From positions 517,001 through 581,000 of the forward strand of contig JAFEMH010000338.1 of assembly GCA_022495995.1 (NCBI GenBank): a DNA stretch of 64,000 nucleotides. The letters are read 5' to 3'. The notes below the pieces were generated by a model, which was not told where the DNA came from, made no database searches, and was given only the letters and a program-made list of their open reading frames with translations. Below, one piece after another: positions 21,710 through 33,279 of the stretch (its first letter is position 1; each line of letters opens with the position of its first letter). The position numbers and the translations under genes were made by a program. Source of the DNA: Adenophora triphylla var. japonica (taxonomy: Eukaryota; Streptophyta; Magnoliopsida; Asterales; Campanulaceae).

Positions 21710-21855
21710 GACAAAAGTCCCTTTTTAGTCCTTTAACTATTTTAAATGGGACAATTTGATCCTTCAACTATTCTTTGGGAGTTTTTCATCCTTCAACTAA
21801 CATTTTCAAAATTAAAAGGTCCTTCCATCCATTTTGCCGTTTACACCCGTTGAAC
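21710..21855 (+). repeat. MULE left terminal inverted repeat
   Basis: Matches the inverse of 26828-26973 with scattered substitutions; shared words include AGTCCTTTAACTATTTTAA and GTCCTTCCATCCAT. These ends are the transposase binding sites in Mutator elements and often carry promoter activity. Confidence 0.92.
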
Positions 21856-23405
21856 CCTCCTATGCGCTGGCAATTTGGAGATGATTTGGCCTCCACGTCG
21901 TTTAAATTAAGCAAACCCTCCAAGTCGCTAGAATCCGGCCGCAATTCGCCAAGGAATCCGACCGCAATCCGCTTCTCAATTGATCTGATTTGAATCCCAG
22001 GCGTGCGCCTCGTCTTCATCAGGCGCCCGCCTCACACCCATTCATCAATTGAGACAGCAACTGAATCCCATGCGCCCGCATCGCCATCATCCAGGCGCTC
22101 GCCTCGTCCTTGTTCCAACATAGCCCAACCTACTGACTTGAATGCGCACGCCTCGTTCATGCCCAGGCGGCCGCCAGTTGCTGCTAACAGGTAATTTCAT
22201 TTTACAATACAAATTCACCCAACCTTTGTAGTTGTTCTTGAAATTCATATAGTTCAAAATTATTTTACAACACAAATTCAATTTCCAGGTAAATGATTAC
22301 AAACCCAATTATTGTTTCACCCTTTTTTTCCATTGCTGTATGTTTGTGTAATTATCTTTCTCCCCCATTTTTGTTTGTTATTGGTCATTTAATGTGCATT
22401 GTGACTTTGATATTGTTCTCATAGACCAAAATGCTGCAAGTTGAACAAAATGCTGTGAAAAAGAACAAAATGTGCATTTACGTACGATTAACTGTTTGAT
22501 GGATGTTAGTGTAATCAGATTCATTGTATTCTCCTTTGGTTTTCAGTGGTGAAAAAGAACCTGATGTTATAACTTAGGACATCTCTTGTTTGAAAACTGA
22601 TATTTTTAGTTTTTACATTCTTGCTTGTTCTTTGCTCTTCCATTTCCAAATGGGAGTGGGGGGGGGGATTTGTGGCTGTAAATTGAACAATTCTTGGCTA
22701 TGTATAAATGTTGTGAAAATATGTGGTTTGAATCTCCTTTGCTCTGGTGGTATAGAGCCTTGGCCTTTCTCTGTTTGAATCTCTGGGATGTGGTTTGGAG
22801 AGTGAGGGGGATACCATAGAGCCTTGACCTTCCTTTGTTCGAATCTCTCTGCTCTGGTGGCATAGATCTGTGGCCTTCTTTTGAAAAGTCGAACGTTTGA
22901 ATCTCCTTCCGCTGTAATTTGAAAAAAAAGTCATTCTGGAGTTCATCAATTCAAAATGCTAGCATATCACCATTTTGTATATCAGTATTATCACATTGGA
23001 AATGATCAGTTTTGATATTCAATAACTCACAATTTTGATGCTAGCAGATCAGTTTTGATGGTCTTCTTTTTGCAGTTGGTGTTTTTTAATGTTTGTTCAA
23101 ATGAAAAGATGTAGTTTATAACATATAACTATCTTAAATAGAAACAAAAATGAAAAAATTGGGTTTGAACAAAAGAGTTTGGAAATAAGCAAACAAAGTG
23201 ATATTTCTCTGTGAACTAACTGTAATGACATTCAACCCCAAAAAACCATCAATCAAAACAAAGCACTTCACCCACAATACCCCAAAAAGCCTCTGTAGGT
23301 ACCACCATAATACCCTACACCAACTTATCAACTACTGCCATTAATGTTTACCAAAATAAAAAACAATCTCAGTTTTAATGTTTGCAAACACAACTATACA
23401 TAATT
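21856..23405. other. MULE non-coding interior
   Basis: No transposase sequence. 21860-22190 is GC-richer with repeated GCGCCCGC/GGCGC words. 22730-22920 holds three or four diverged tandem copies of a unit with GGTGGYATAGA and GTTYGAATCTC words, reminiscent of tRNA A and B boxes. The rest is featureless. Confidence 0.45.
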
Positions 23406-26400
23406 AATGTCTTGGCTTCTTCTGCTGGAACTTGGACTGATTCTGCAATGCATGGCCAGTTATGAAAGTCCTTCCCCTCCTTGAAAATGAAGGTTGAAGG
23501 GCAGCTTGCACATTAGGGGGACCACTTCCTAATCCAACTTTACTTGTTGACCCATCCTACCACAAAAAAACAAGGCCATGTGACTATAAAGCAAAAGTGA
23601 AATCAATAAAAAATAAAAAAAGAGACAAGTTGAATAAAAAAAGTGAAATCATTAAAAAAATAAAAAATAATAAGGAAAGAAACATACCATTCCATTGTTT
23701 CTCTCACCCATGCTTTCAGATCCAGATCTACTCCCCCTCCTCCTAACAGGTTGCTTCTCTCTTCTTGGGCATTCAACTAGCCGCTGGTTCTCATTTACAG
23801 GTTTGTTTGGGCATTTTCTAATGTTATGGCCCTCTTGCTTGCAAAGTCTACATGTCATTTTAATCCCTTTTTTTGATTTCTTGATGTTCTTGAAGGGATC
23901 TTCTTCAAGTAAGAGAATTTCATTTGTGCCTTTACCTCTCCCATCTTCAAGTGCATCTTTTCTTCTATTCCACTTAGGTCTTCCCTTCACAACTCTTGGT
24001 GGTGGTGGTAGCAACACCGGTTTATCACTCTCAGGCCACTTTTCAATACCATTCATAGGCCTCAACATATGCTCATAGCACTTAAGGTATGTCTCACCCT
24101 TTAAGCACTCATAGATGTAGTCCTCTGGATCCCTTCTCATGAAAGTAATAGCAGATACAGCATGACAACATGGAATTCCATTAAGTTGCCATGCTCTACA
24201 AGTACAAGTCCAGGCAGTTAGGTTCACAATTGTTCCCCCTCTAGTACCACTAATCTCAAAGTCCATGTCACCATACCATTGTGCATAACAATCTCTTGAC
24301 TTAGTTATTGAATCCTCTAATGAAGCCAACACTCTATGCCCAAATCTCTTACCTTCATTCATTCTTTTAATCATGTAATCTCTCTTATCCCTTATCATAT
24401 CCACCAATTTAAGTCTAATTGACTCTAACATACTGATCAGAGGTTTGTACCTGCCATCAAATATATATATATTGATGAACTTATTAACATTGTGAACTGG
24501 AAAAGGAAAATAAATATAAAAATCATATGATAAACTTATTAATATAGTTAAAAAATATAGTTCATACCTGGCCTCTAAAATCCAACAATTGAAGCTCTCA
24601 CACATGTTGTTATCAACTGAATCAACAGTGCAATCAGTGGAAAAAAAGCCTTACTCCATCTAGATGGATCCCTATCCATCAGATGTTTGTAAGCTAGTTC
24701 AGATAAACTTTTAATCTTCTCCATATTCTTCTTAAATTCATCCTCCGTTGTTGACTTTGCTGCAGCCCAAAAGAACTTTCTGTAATTTACCCCAGTGAAT
24801 CCCCTCTTCCTAAAGTTGGCATAAATATGCCTTGCGCAGTTCCTATGTTGGATTTCAGGGAACAAGTTCTTGACAGCTAGCTCCAGACCCTAAAATAAAG
24901 TGAAAAGAAAACAGTCAAATGGTGTAAACATATAGAAAAAAAAAGTTAAAGAAAACAGATGATGAATATAATGTAAAATATATTACCTTTTGCTGATCAG
25001 ACATTAAAGTCCATCCATCTCCATATCCTATGCCTATGTCCCTTGCAACCAAGTTTAGAAACCAACCCCAAGTGTGTTGGTCCTCCTTTTCAACCACTGC
25101 CCATGCAATAGGAAACATTTGATTGTTGGCATCTCTCCCTATCATGTCAAAAGTTCACCTTTAATCCAAGTTTTTAGAAAACATCCATCAACCCCAACAA
25201 ATTTTCTGCATCCCTGAACAAAGTTCTTCTTAACTGCATGAAAACATACATAAAATCTCCTAAATTGTGGAGGTCCTTCCCATTCATCACCAGTACCCTT
25301 CAAAACAATTGTAGTGCCTGGATTTGATCTGTCCAATTCATTAACATAATTCCAAAGTTGAGCATAATGTTCATTCATTGATTCACGAACTGCAGCTAAT
25401 GCTCTCTTCTTTGTTCTTAAACAGAGCTTAGTATTCACGTCAACTCCTACCTCTTTCTTCACCAAATTTTTTATTTCAATAACCCTCATAAAAGGTGTTA
25501 GTCTGATTCTATCACCCAATATGTCGGCCAACCATTTAGAATTCACAGCCTTTACTCTTGTGTTGCTTGTGCACCTATGGGTTTTTTGGTAGGATTTCAC
25601 CTTAAAAGTTTGTTCTTTGCCTTCATAACTTGCATATAAATCCCAAGAACAATTTGTGCATTTTGCTTGAACCCTAACTTTATCATTTTTTTAAACCAAA
25701 TAGGGTACCTGTGTTTTACAGCATATGATCTGATTTGATGTTTCAACTGTGCAGGTCCTTCAAAAATCATATCTACACAAAACTGAAAGTCTTTGATATC
25801 AACCTTTGGATTGAAGTGAATCTCCTCAACTTGTTTTGTTGATCTTGGTTCTCTAGTCCAATCTTCTTCATCGCTACTACTAACTGGAACAAAGTCAGAG
25901 CCAGAATCAGCCCCATCGTCATCACTATTCCATGGTTTAAATCGACCACCAATGTCAAAGTCAAAGTACTTAGATTGATCTACACCACTCCCATCATCTA
26001 CACCATCCTCATTTTCCAGATAAATTATTTCTTCGCTAGATATCATTTGAATTGCAGCTGCATTATCTCTATTAATCATGTACTCATCATCAGTCATATT
26101 ATAACTATCCTCAAATAATTCAATATCATCTCTATCAACATCCTCACCATCATTCCCGCCACAATTCCCACCATCATTCTCACCATCATTAGATAGAGAA
26201 TCTAGTTTATTAATCTCATACGCATAGTCAGCCCACCATTTATCATTATCCACATTCAAATCATCAGCTTGAGTAACAGTAACAGATGGATAAGGCAAAG
26301 TTAAAACCTCATGTGGCTCTTGACTGAAAACATCCACATCATTGTTGTCCATACTGCAATAAAATCCAAATTGATACATAATACTCAAAAACAAGAAGTT

Positions 26401-26406
26401 TAACAA
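23406..26406 (-). pseudogene. MuDR-type transposase, near-intact with frameshifts
   Basis: Segments in order: acidic N-terminus with MuDR/PB1-like part FNPKVDIKDFQFCVDMIFEG (26406-25597), MULE domain start VGVDGCFLKTWIKGELLT (25600-25142), IGRDANNQMFPIAWAVVEKE and MSDQQK (25145-24915), NCARHIYANFRKRG (24865-24575), MCESFNCWILEARY. After an intron (donor AG|GTATGA, acceptor GGCAG|GTACAAA) comes a SWIM zinc finger WTCTCRAWQLNGIPCCHA and a knuckle CRLCKQEGHNIRKC (24460-23652). A last short exon ends with a TAA at about 23408. First catalytic Asp is in VDGCF, second probably in MSDQQ, Glu in MCESFN. Breaks: one-base shortfalls at T7 25686-25692 and A7 24641-24647 (plus strand), and one near 25145. 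Otherwise open. Confidence 0.88.
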
Positions 26407-26827
26407 TGTTTAAAAAACAAATAACAATGAATCTAACAAACCCTAGACAGAAACAAAACTCTAATTCATATTTTAAACAAAATTAAAACAAGAACTATCC
26501 AATAATACTAAATATAAAGAGAAACTTACTTGAGTAATTTAAAATTGTGGTTTGAATCTCTCAATTTCTTCCTGCTTCAAAAAAATTCAAGGGCAATTCA
26601 TGAGATAAACATCACACATACATAAACCCTAGAAATCCAAGAACCCACTGTCAACAAAATGTGCCATTCAAAGAAAATAAACCCAAGGAGAAGATTGCTT
26701 GAAATTACTTTGATGATTCTCACTGCTCGATCGGTTTCTTCTGCTCTGGTTTCTTCTCTCTTCCCGTCGTTTGGATATCTCTCTCTTCGCGTCTATTTTT
26801 TGTCCAGGTCAGCTGCAAGGTCAGCAC

Positions 26828-26973
26828 TTAACGGGATGGTGTAAACGGAGATGGATGGAAGGACCTCTTAATCTTGAAAGTATTAGTTGAAGGACGAAAA
26901 ACTCCCAAACAATAGTTGAAGGACCAAATTGTCCCATTTAAAATAGTTAAAGGACTAAAAAGGGACTTTTGTC
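26828..26973 (-). repeat. MULE right terminal inverted repeat
   Basis: Inverse of the left repeat, ending GGGACTTTTGTC, immediately followed by the AAAATAGGAG duplication. Confidence 0.92.
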
Positions 26974-26983
26974 AAAATAGGAG

Positions 26984-27239
26984 AGATAAAGTTGGTTGAA
27001 AACAATAAGTGTATTATTATTGTAAATGTAGCAAGTGAGTCTAATAATCTATGTTATAACAAATCTATGTAAAATACAGAAAATAAATCAATCACACAAC
27101 ACAACGATATACGTGATTCATCAACTTGACTACGTACATGGGTAGAGGGCAAAAATATTATTATCAACTATCAATCATCGAATATAATCTCTAATCTAAT
27201 GAATGAATTCTTTATCACAATAATTAGCAATTGTGCAAA
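26984..27239. repeat. probable LTR fragment, interrupted by hAT insertions
   Basis: Non-coding sequence containing ACGATATACGTGATTCATC, a wording common in plant LTRs. It appears to continue at 30973 after removal of the two hAT elements. Family not assigned. Confidence 0.4.
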
Positions 27240-27760
27240 TAGACATGTCCAAACAGTCCTGAACCGCCGGTTCGGACCGAAACCGGATCGGCCATGAATC
27301 GGCGGGAAACCGCAACCGGTGAATCGTGAACCGCTTTTGAACCGAACCGGAGGTTATCCGATCCGGTTACGATTTTTATTTTTCAAAACCGATGAACCAG
27401 CGGTTCATGAACCGTGAACCGAAATCGGCGGTTCTAACGAGGATAACGACTAGTTTTACAGCTAGTTGATTTGGGCAGTTGATTTGGCTGATCCGACGGC
27501 GCATGTTCACTTCCCGTTCGATAACGGTTTTATAGCCGTTATAGAGGCTGAAATGAAAAAAAAAAAATTAACTTTTTCTCTCCATTTTTTAACCTATAAA
27601 TACCTTTCCCCTCTCTTCATTTTTTTTTACACCATTCTCAACTTATTCTCTCAATCTCTCTCTCAATCTCTATTATCTCAAAGTCTCAAAGTCTACATAA
27701 TTTCATTTTTTTTCACACAAAAAAAATTATTTTTCTCTTCATTTTGATCACGAAAAAAAA

Positions 27761-29954
27761 ATGTCTTCATCCCATGACGAGAGGGGAAAGAAGAAGGCAA
27801 CCACTAGCAATCCAACTTCGCATCCAATTTTCCCCGTCGATAATTCCATTTGGGATAATATACAACCAAATGAAACGCTCGAATTGAGCGATGACGAAGT
27901 TGATACAACATTTCCGATTGATGGTCATACCTCCAATGGATGGTCATACCGAAGGGAGTAACACTCAAACCCAAAGTGAAGCGCGAGATGGTGGTCAAAT
28001 CCGAGGTCGAACCACGGGGAGGTCCGACATCATGACCGTGCACTTTACAAAAGTACCAATTAAAGGTACCAACAAATACACTGTTTATTGCAACTATTAC
28101 ACTTTCACATTTTCCTTTACACATGGAGTGGTTATGGGTCGTTTAAAAGACACTTGGAGTCAAAGCACCCCGACCAAGTTGGAGATGCCCAAAATCAAAC
28201 ACAACTACAAGGATTTACGGGATCCTCACAAGGTACGTCTTCGCAATTATTTAAATTTGATAATGCAACTTATAGAAGAGAAATGACAAAATATATCGCT
28301 GCTAAAGGATTACCCATTAATTTTGCTAATGATACATTATGGTCTAATATGGCACAACTTTGTTTAAATTTCGCGGCTAAAGAAATTAATAAAAATACAA
28401 GTACTCGTGATATTAAAACCCAATATCTACAAGGAAAATTAACTTTAATTAATACGTTTAAAGATTTACCACAAAAATTATCAATATGTGTCGATATATG
28501 GAGTGATCATTAGCAAACTCATAATTATATATGAATTACATGTCATTGAATTGATAGTAGTTGGAAAATACAAAAACGATTAATTGCATATAAATCTTTT
28601 GATACTGTTCATAACGCTCAAAATATTTGTAACAAAATTGCTAGAGTTTTACAAGAATATGGATTAGTTCACAAATTTTTTTCAATTGGATTTGATAATG
28701 CTGCTAATAATACTGCTAGTTTACCATCACTCATTGAAATTTGTCAACCATCCATTGGTGGTAAATTTTTTCATGTTAGGTACATATGTCATATTTTAAA
28801 TTTGTGTGTGCAAGATGGTTTATCAACTTTAAAGGAACATGTAGCCCCAATTGAGAAAGTTCTTGCTCATCTAATGAGAAATCACAATATACAAAATTGT
28901 GGATTAGATTTTGTAAAGCAAATAATATTCCACCTAAAAAAAATTTCCTAAATGTTCCAAACCGATGAAATTTCACTTATAAAATATTATCCGACTCTTA
29001 TGATTTGCGTGAACTATTGTGTCAGTTTTTTCAACAAATAGAGTATCCTACTATTATATTGCCTTATCAATGGGATGTTTGTCATAATTTAAAGAAAATT
29101 TTGAAATTTTTTAAAGAGGCTACTGTACAATTATCTGGTTCTTAATATCCCACTTCACCGATAGTTTTAGAACACGCCGCTAAAATTAGTTATATATTTA
29201 TGCATTTTAAAGATTGTCCAATTTTAGGTGAATGTATTAGATGATGCGAATAAAATGGCTTAAATATTTTTTAAACATTCCCCCATTGTTTTTAGTAGTT
29301 AAACTATTAGATCCTAGGATAAGAGAAGATGGTTTAGAACAAATACTTGAATATTATTATAAGAATCTATTTCTCATCGGCATTGATTTTAACTTAGATA
29401 GACCTATCCCAAAGGCAAAAGAAGTTGTAACTAGTACTAAAAATATTTTATATGAACTTTATAGAGAATATTATGATCTTTTTGATAATATCGTTTATCC
29501 TAGTAGTGAAAATGTAGGTGGTAGTAGTTCTCATGATGATAACGATTCTTTTGACTTTATAGATAATTTAATTAGTTCTAGAAGTAAAAAAGGTCAACGA
29601 GGTGGCACTACTTATGTTAAACTTGAAAATTATTTAACTACTTCTTTTGAGCCTATAGAAGAATTTGATATTGTAAAGTGGTGGGCACGAAGGGCAAACA
29701 ACTATCATATTCTATCCTTGATAGCAAAGGAGATCCTAGCCGCTCCCGCCTCAATCGTCGCCGTAGAAGAAGTATTTAGTGTAGGAGGGTGTGTCTTGTC
29801 TGATCGAAGGTCAAGGTTGTCTCCATATAATTTAGAATATCAAATGGTGCTCGGCGATTGGCATAAAGCCGAACTACGGCTTCAAGATAAAATAAGTAGT
29901 TCCGAAGAGGAGGAGACCTTTGATGAAGATACATCGGGGAGCGAAGCCGAATGA
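27761..29954 (+). pseudogene. hAT transposase, broken
   Basis: Starts at ATG 27761 after a TATA-like leader. A BED-type zinc finger region reads HFTKVPIKGTNKYTVYCNYY and, in the next frame, GSFKRHLESKHPDQ (28040-28180). The catalytic core includes LSICVDIWSDH (about 28510), FSIGFDNAANNTASL and CHILNLCVQDGL. The C-terminal hATC dimerisation domain is well kept (29620-29850: FDIVKWWARRANNYHILSLIAKEIL, then ASIVAVEEVFSVGG), ending in an acidic tail. Breaks: stop at 27959, frameshift near 28120, a cluster of stops at 28511-28560 and further stops to 29240. Known role: cut-and-paste transposition of the element. Not functional here. Confidence 0.9.
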
Positions 29955-29989
29955 ACTACGCCGTTCCATAAGGCATAAGATAAGTTAAT

Positions 29990-30480
29990 TGTAATTTTAT
30001 AGATTAGACTTTAGATTAGGTTTATTTTTATTTAATTGTAATAGTTAGGTCGAGGTAAAGGCTCCTAAATGTCCACCCTTATTTATAAAAGGGTAAGGTT
30101 GGTTGTCCCCCTCTTTGTAATTTTATTTTAATTAATAAAATTTAAGGGTACCGTCCCTTTTTTCTTTTATATACTTTCGTTTCTTTTAAAAAAAGTTAAG
30201 TTTTATTTCTTTCAAAATTCTTAACTTTTTTTATATAACTTTTTGCAAAAAAATGTATGTAGTAAACAAATGTCTAAAATAGTTTTCTTTATCCAATTTT
30301 TTTTTAAGTTAACTTTTTATAGAACTTAACAGAAACTGTTAAAAAGTTAAATGTTTTTTGAAAAAACTGTTAAAAATTTAACTTTTTAACAGTTAGGGGC
30401 CGTAGGGCGACCGCACCAAATAGTTAGGGCGACCACACCAATGTTTCTGCCTTTCCTCATTTTAAAAAAAAAAAATTTTT
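29990..30480. other. hAT 3' non-coding region
   Basis: AT-rich sequence after the transposase stop with several AACTTTTTAACAGTT-like short inverted words; no gene. Confidence 0.45.
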
Positions 30481-30598
30481 AATGGCGGTTCAAATCGTGA
30501 ACCGGAACAGTCCAAATCTGGTCCGGTTACGGTTCAATCCCCCCCCCCGGTTTGGTGAACCGTCGGTCTGAACCGGTTGGGCATATCTATGTGCAAAA

Positions 30599-30964
30599 TA
30601 GGGATGACCAAAATCGGTTTCGGGCCCGGTTTCGATTCGAAACCGCCGGTTTCGGTTCGGAAAATGTATGACCCTTAACCGGTCCGAATTGCTCACGGTT
30701 CCGGTTAATCTGGTTCCGGTTTTCTCCCCAGTTCGTCCGATTCCGAGCTTTTTTCGGTCCGATTCCGATCCGGTTCTATTAAAAATAATGAATTTTCGTC
30801 CGGTTTCGGGCTTTTTTCGGTATGGTTCACCATTTTGGTGACCCTTAACCGGCCCGGCTCCAAATCGATTCTGGTTACCCCGATTTCGATTTTCGTGACG
30901 GTTCATGACGGTTCCGGGCTTTTCCGATCCGGTTTTCGATTTCGGTCCGATTTGGCCATCCCTA
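30599..30964. mobile_element. hAT-type MITE abutting the hAT element
   Basis: Terminal inverted repeats TAGGGATGACCAAAATCGG / CCGATTTGGCCATCCCTA enclose 366 bp rich in GGTTTCGG and CCGGTT words. The 8-bp GTGCAAAA is duplicated exactly (30591-30598, 30965-30972). No coding capacity. The target site overlaps that of the neighbouring hAT by seven bases. Confidence 0.93.
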
Positions 30965-30972
30965 GTGCAAAA

Positions 30973-31325
30973 CCTATATTTAGAGAAACAGAGAGATGAG
31001 AAAACCCTTCGAACAACTAAAATTATTGATCTCTATCACACTATAAATTACATCATAGAAACTGCTAGAAAATAGGGCTTATTTATACTGCATATTCTAA
31101 CCCTGCAATATTTTTTAATCCTCCACCAATTATGCTGTGGTCAGGCCCAAATCTGGACAAGCGCGCGGTCGCCTCCTACTACTGGCGCGCGATCGCCCCA
31201 AAATTCCAGAGAAATCGTGCGGTCGCGCCCCTTGCCTGGCGTTGTCGCTCCCTCGGTGCTGCCACATGAATTACCGATTTACACTTTGTTCGATCTCATA
31301 AGTTGTTCCCAAGTTAGATGGCATC
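30973..31325. repeat. direct repeat copy 1 (LTR-like)
   Basis: 31072-31325 resembles 34220-34455 over about 240 bp with many substitutions. Shared words include CCCCAAAATTCCA, GCCCCTTGCCTGGCG and GTTCCCAAGTTAGATG. Together with 26984-27239 it may be one LTR split by the hAT elements. Lineage not assigned. Confidence 0.55.
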
Positions 31326-31925
31326 AATTCAAAGCTTTGAGGGTACAAAAAAAAAATACTCTCAAGCTTTCATAACGCCCACAACAAAGGTGAAACTTCA
31401 AATGCATGAAGGACTCTCCCACAAAGAAGAGGAGTCAAGTGATACCAACAAAAGAAATGAAGATTACTCAACATCCTCTTACAACAAGAAAAATATTTAC
31501 CCTTAAGTCATACTAATGATTAGCTTTCTTCTCAAACTTATTTAGAAATTTCTAGATGATGCACAGTTCATTAAAAGGTAGAACAATTTTTCTAGATCTT
31601 TGAGCCAAGTAGCATTTTTTGTTGAGTCTAGAGGCTTCCTGTTAGCCAGTCTCATATACACTCTTGAAATTCAAGCATCAAAATTGGGGCTTCCTAACCT
31701 TTCTTCCCCCAGTCAATCTTTACTTCAACTCTTCAAAATAATCAAATCTGCATTAGGAGCTTTCCTCTTTGCTTCTCACTCTCATCATTAGAGAATACAT
31801 TTTTCCAAAGAGTCAATGCTTGAATTACCTTCCAAAGAATAGAGTCCGTCTCTCCTCAACTAACTTGAGATCTCATTTCTCTCTCTTCAATAAGATTTTC
31901 TCCACTGATTTCTCTTCGAGTTAAC
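31326..31925. other. unassigned sequence between repeats
   Basis: No coding, repeat or mobile-element signal that I can name; probably old retroelement interior. Confidence 0.35.
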
Positions 31926-32717
31926 ATACTATTTAAAAAAAAAGGACGCAAAAAAAGGCCGCTAAGATTGAAAACCCGAAAGGGTGGTCTAGGCAAAAAC
32001 CATGGTGTGTCACTAAAAAAAATAAAAAAAAATATCAAGGACAAGGGAGACTATTCTTCAACCTTCTTCATCGAACGTCATTCGATCCTCTTCGAATCAA
32101 ATCAACAAGGAGAGCCTTCTTCGATCATCTTCAAATCAAGAGAGCAGTCTCATAAGCCTGTTCACAAAGTTATCTACCACATTCAAGCAACTTGGGGCTT
32201 GAGACAGGAAAGAGACTTGGACATAAAGCCATTACAATAGTCGACAGATTTGTAGTCGTTTACCTACTAGAGACACGATTCAAGGGAAAATTAAGAATGA
32301 AGATTCGCAACAGGCCTAGATGTGTTCACACAAGGTTACTCATCAAAATTCTACAGCAATGAAGAAATAGTACGGTACTCTCGCACGAGCCAACCTCGCT
32401 AACTAGCAACAGATTCTGCATAAACCTGATTTGGTCCCAACTCGTCAAACACAAGTTCACTCATATAGTTCACCCATCTCAAATATAAATCCATATAAAT
32501 GTCCCTACATGTCCATATACCATATACTCATACATAAACTCACCACCAAAATGACCAACCAGCCATTTATACGAATAGACGTGGGCACCATCACATAAGT
32601 CCAGTTAAATAACTAAAATCTGAAAAATCTATTTGGAATCTTTATGTGCTAACATGTAAAGAAAGGTAAGAATCATTCGGGTCCATCCGAGACCAGCACG
32701 CATATACCTCCACCTCA

Positions 32718-32895
32718 ACCGACAACTTCAAAGTCTGTGACAGCAGCAACGACAACAAAGTCCGTGACCTCGGCAACAACAACGACACTTGTGACCTCAG
32801 GTGGAGCATCAACAAAGTCTGTGACCTTAGCAACTTTAAAGTCCGTGACCTTGGCAACAACGACAACGTTAGTAACCTCGGGCGGCGCATCATCA
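32718..32895. repeat. imperfect tandem repeat, GTGACCTyrGCAACAACAACG unit
   Basis: Several diverged copies of a 24-40 bp unit (AAAGTCYGTGACC followed by GCAACAACAACGAC). They lie inside the gypsy remnant, and a single related copy, GTAACCTCGGGCGACGCA, recurs near 32990-33008. The repeat reads open in several frames, which explains the Val/Thr-rich ORFs there. Confidence 0.75.
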
Positions 32896-33279
32896 AAAAT
32901 GGATATTTTCAGAATTGGGTCAAGCCCTTGATTCCTCAGTATAAATTTATCCATGGTTCGAAAGCACTCAAACAACCTAAGTTACATCAGTAACCTCGGG
33001 CGACGCACTTTAACAACTTCATCAACAAACCGGGTATCATCGGAATTGGGTCAAGTCCTTGATTCCTCAGTACGATCTTACCTTTTCTTTCAAATTTGCT
33101 TTTCAAATATATTATTCAAAATACCTAAAACAGTCTTTTAAGTGTTTTGGAGTCGAACTACGTTTGGTCTGATTCTCTCATAGAGATACGCAGGCAGCCG
33201 TGCGGCACGACCATCCCAATGTTATGTATTTTCTATCGACGACATGACTTCTTTCATAAGTCTTGTTGCCAAGGGGATC

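Larger units (their letters stand above)
21710..26973 (-). mobile_element. Mutator-like element (MULE), complete
   Basis: Long terminal inverted repeats of about 145 bp start GACAAAAGTCCCTTTTTAGT at the left; the same sequence is read inward from the right end at 26973. The 10-bp sequence AAAATAGGAG is duplicated exactly on both flanks (21700-21709, 26974-26983), within the 8-11 bp usual for Mutator. The interior encodes a MuDR-type transposase on the minus strand. Both ends and the target duplication are intact, so the insertion is fairly recent. Confidence 0.95.
27240..30589 (+). mobile_element. hAT transposon, complete but with decayed transposase
   Basis: Terminal inverted repeats TAGACATGTCCAAAC (left) and, read inward from the right, TAGATATGCCCAACCGGTTC. 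The 8-bp target duplication TGTGCAAA is exact (27232-27239 and 30590-30597). Subterminal regions are packed with CCGGTT/AACCGG words in both directions. The interior encodes a hAT transposase on the plus strand. Length 3.35 kb is typical of an autonomous-size hAT. Confidence 0.94.

Noticed and set aside
30490..30906. Arg/Gly-rich frame on the minus strand
   Set aside because: Spans the end of the hAT and the MITE; composition comes from CCGGTT repeats.
32642..32975. Leu- and Val-rich repeat proteins on the minus strand
   Set aside because: Translation of a minisatellite in several frames; no single frame is preferred.
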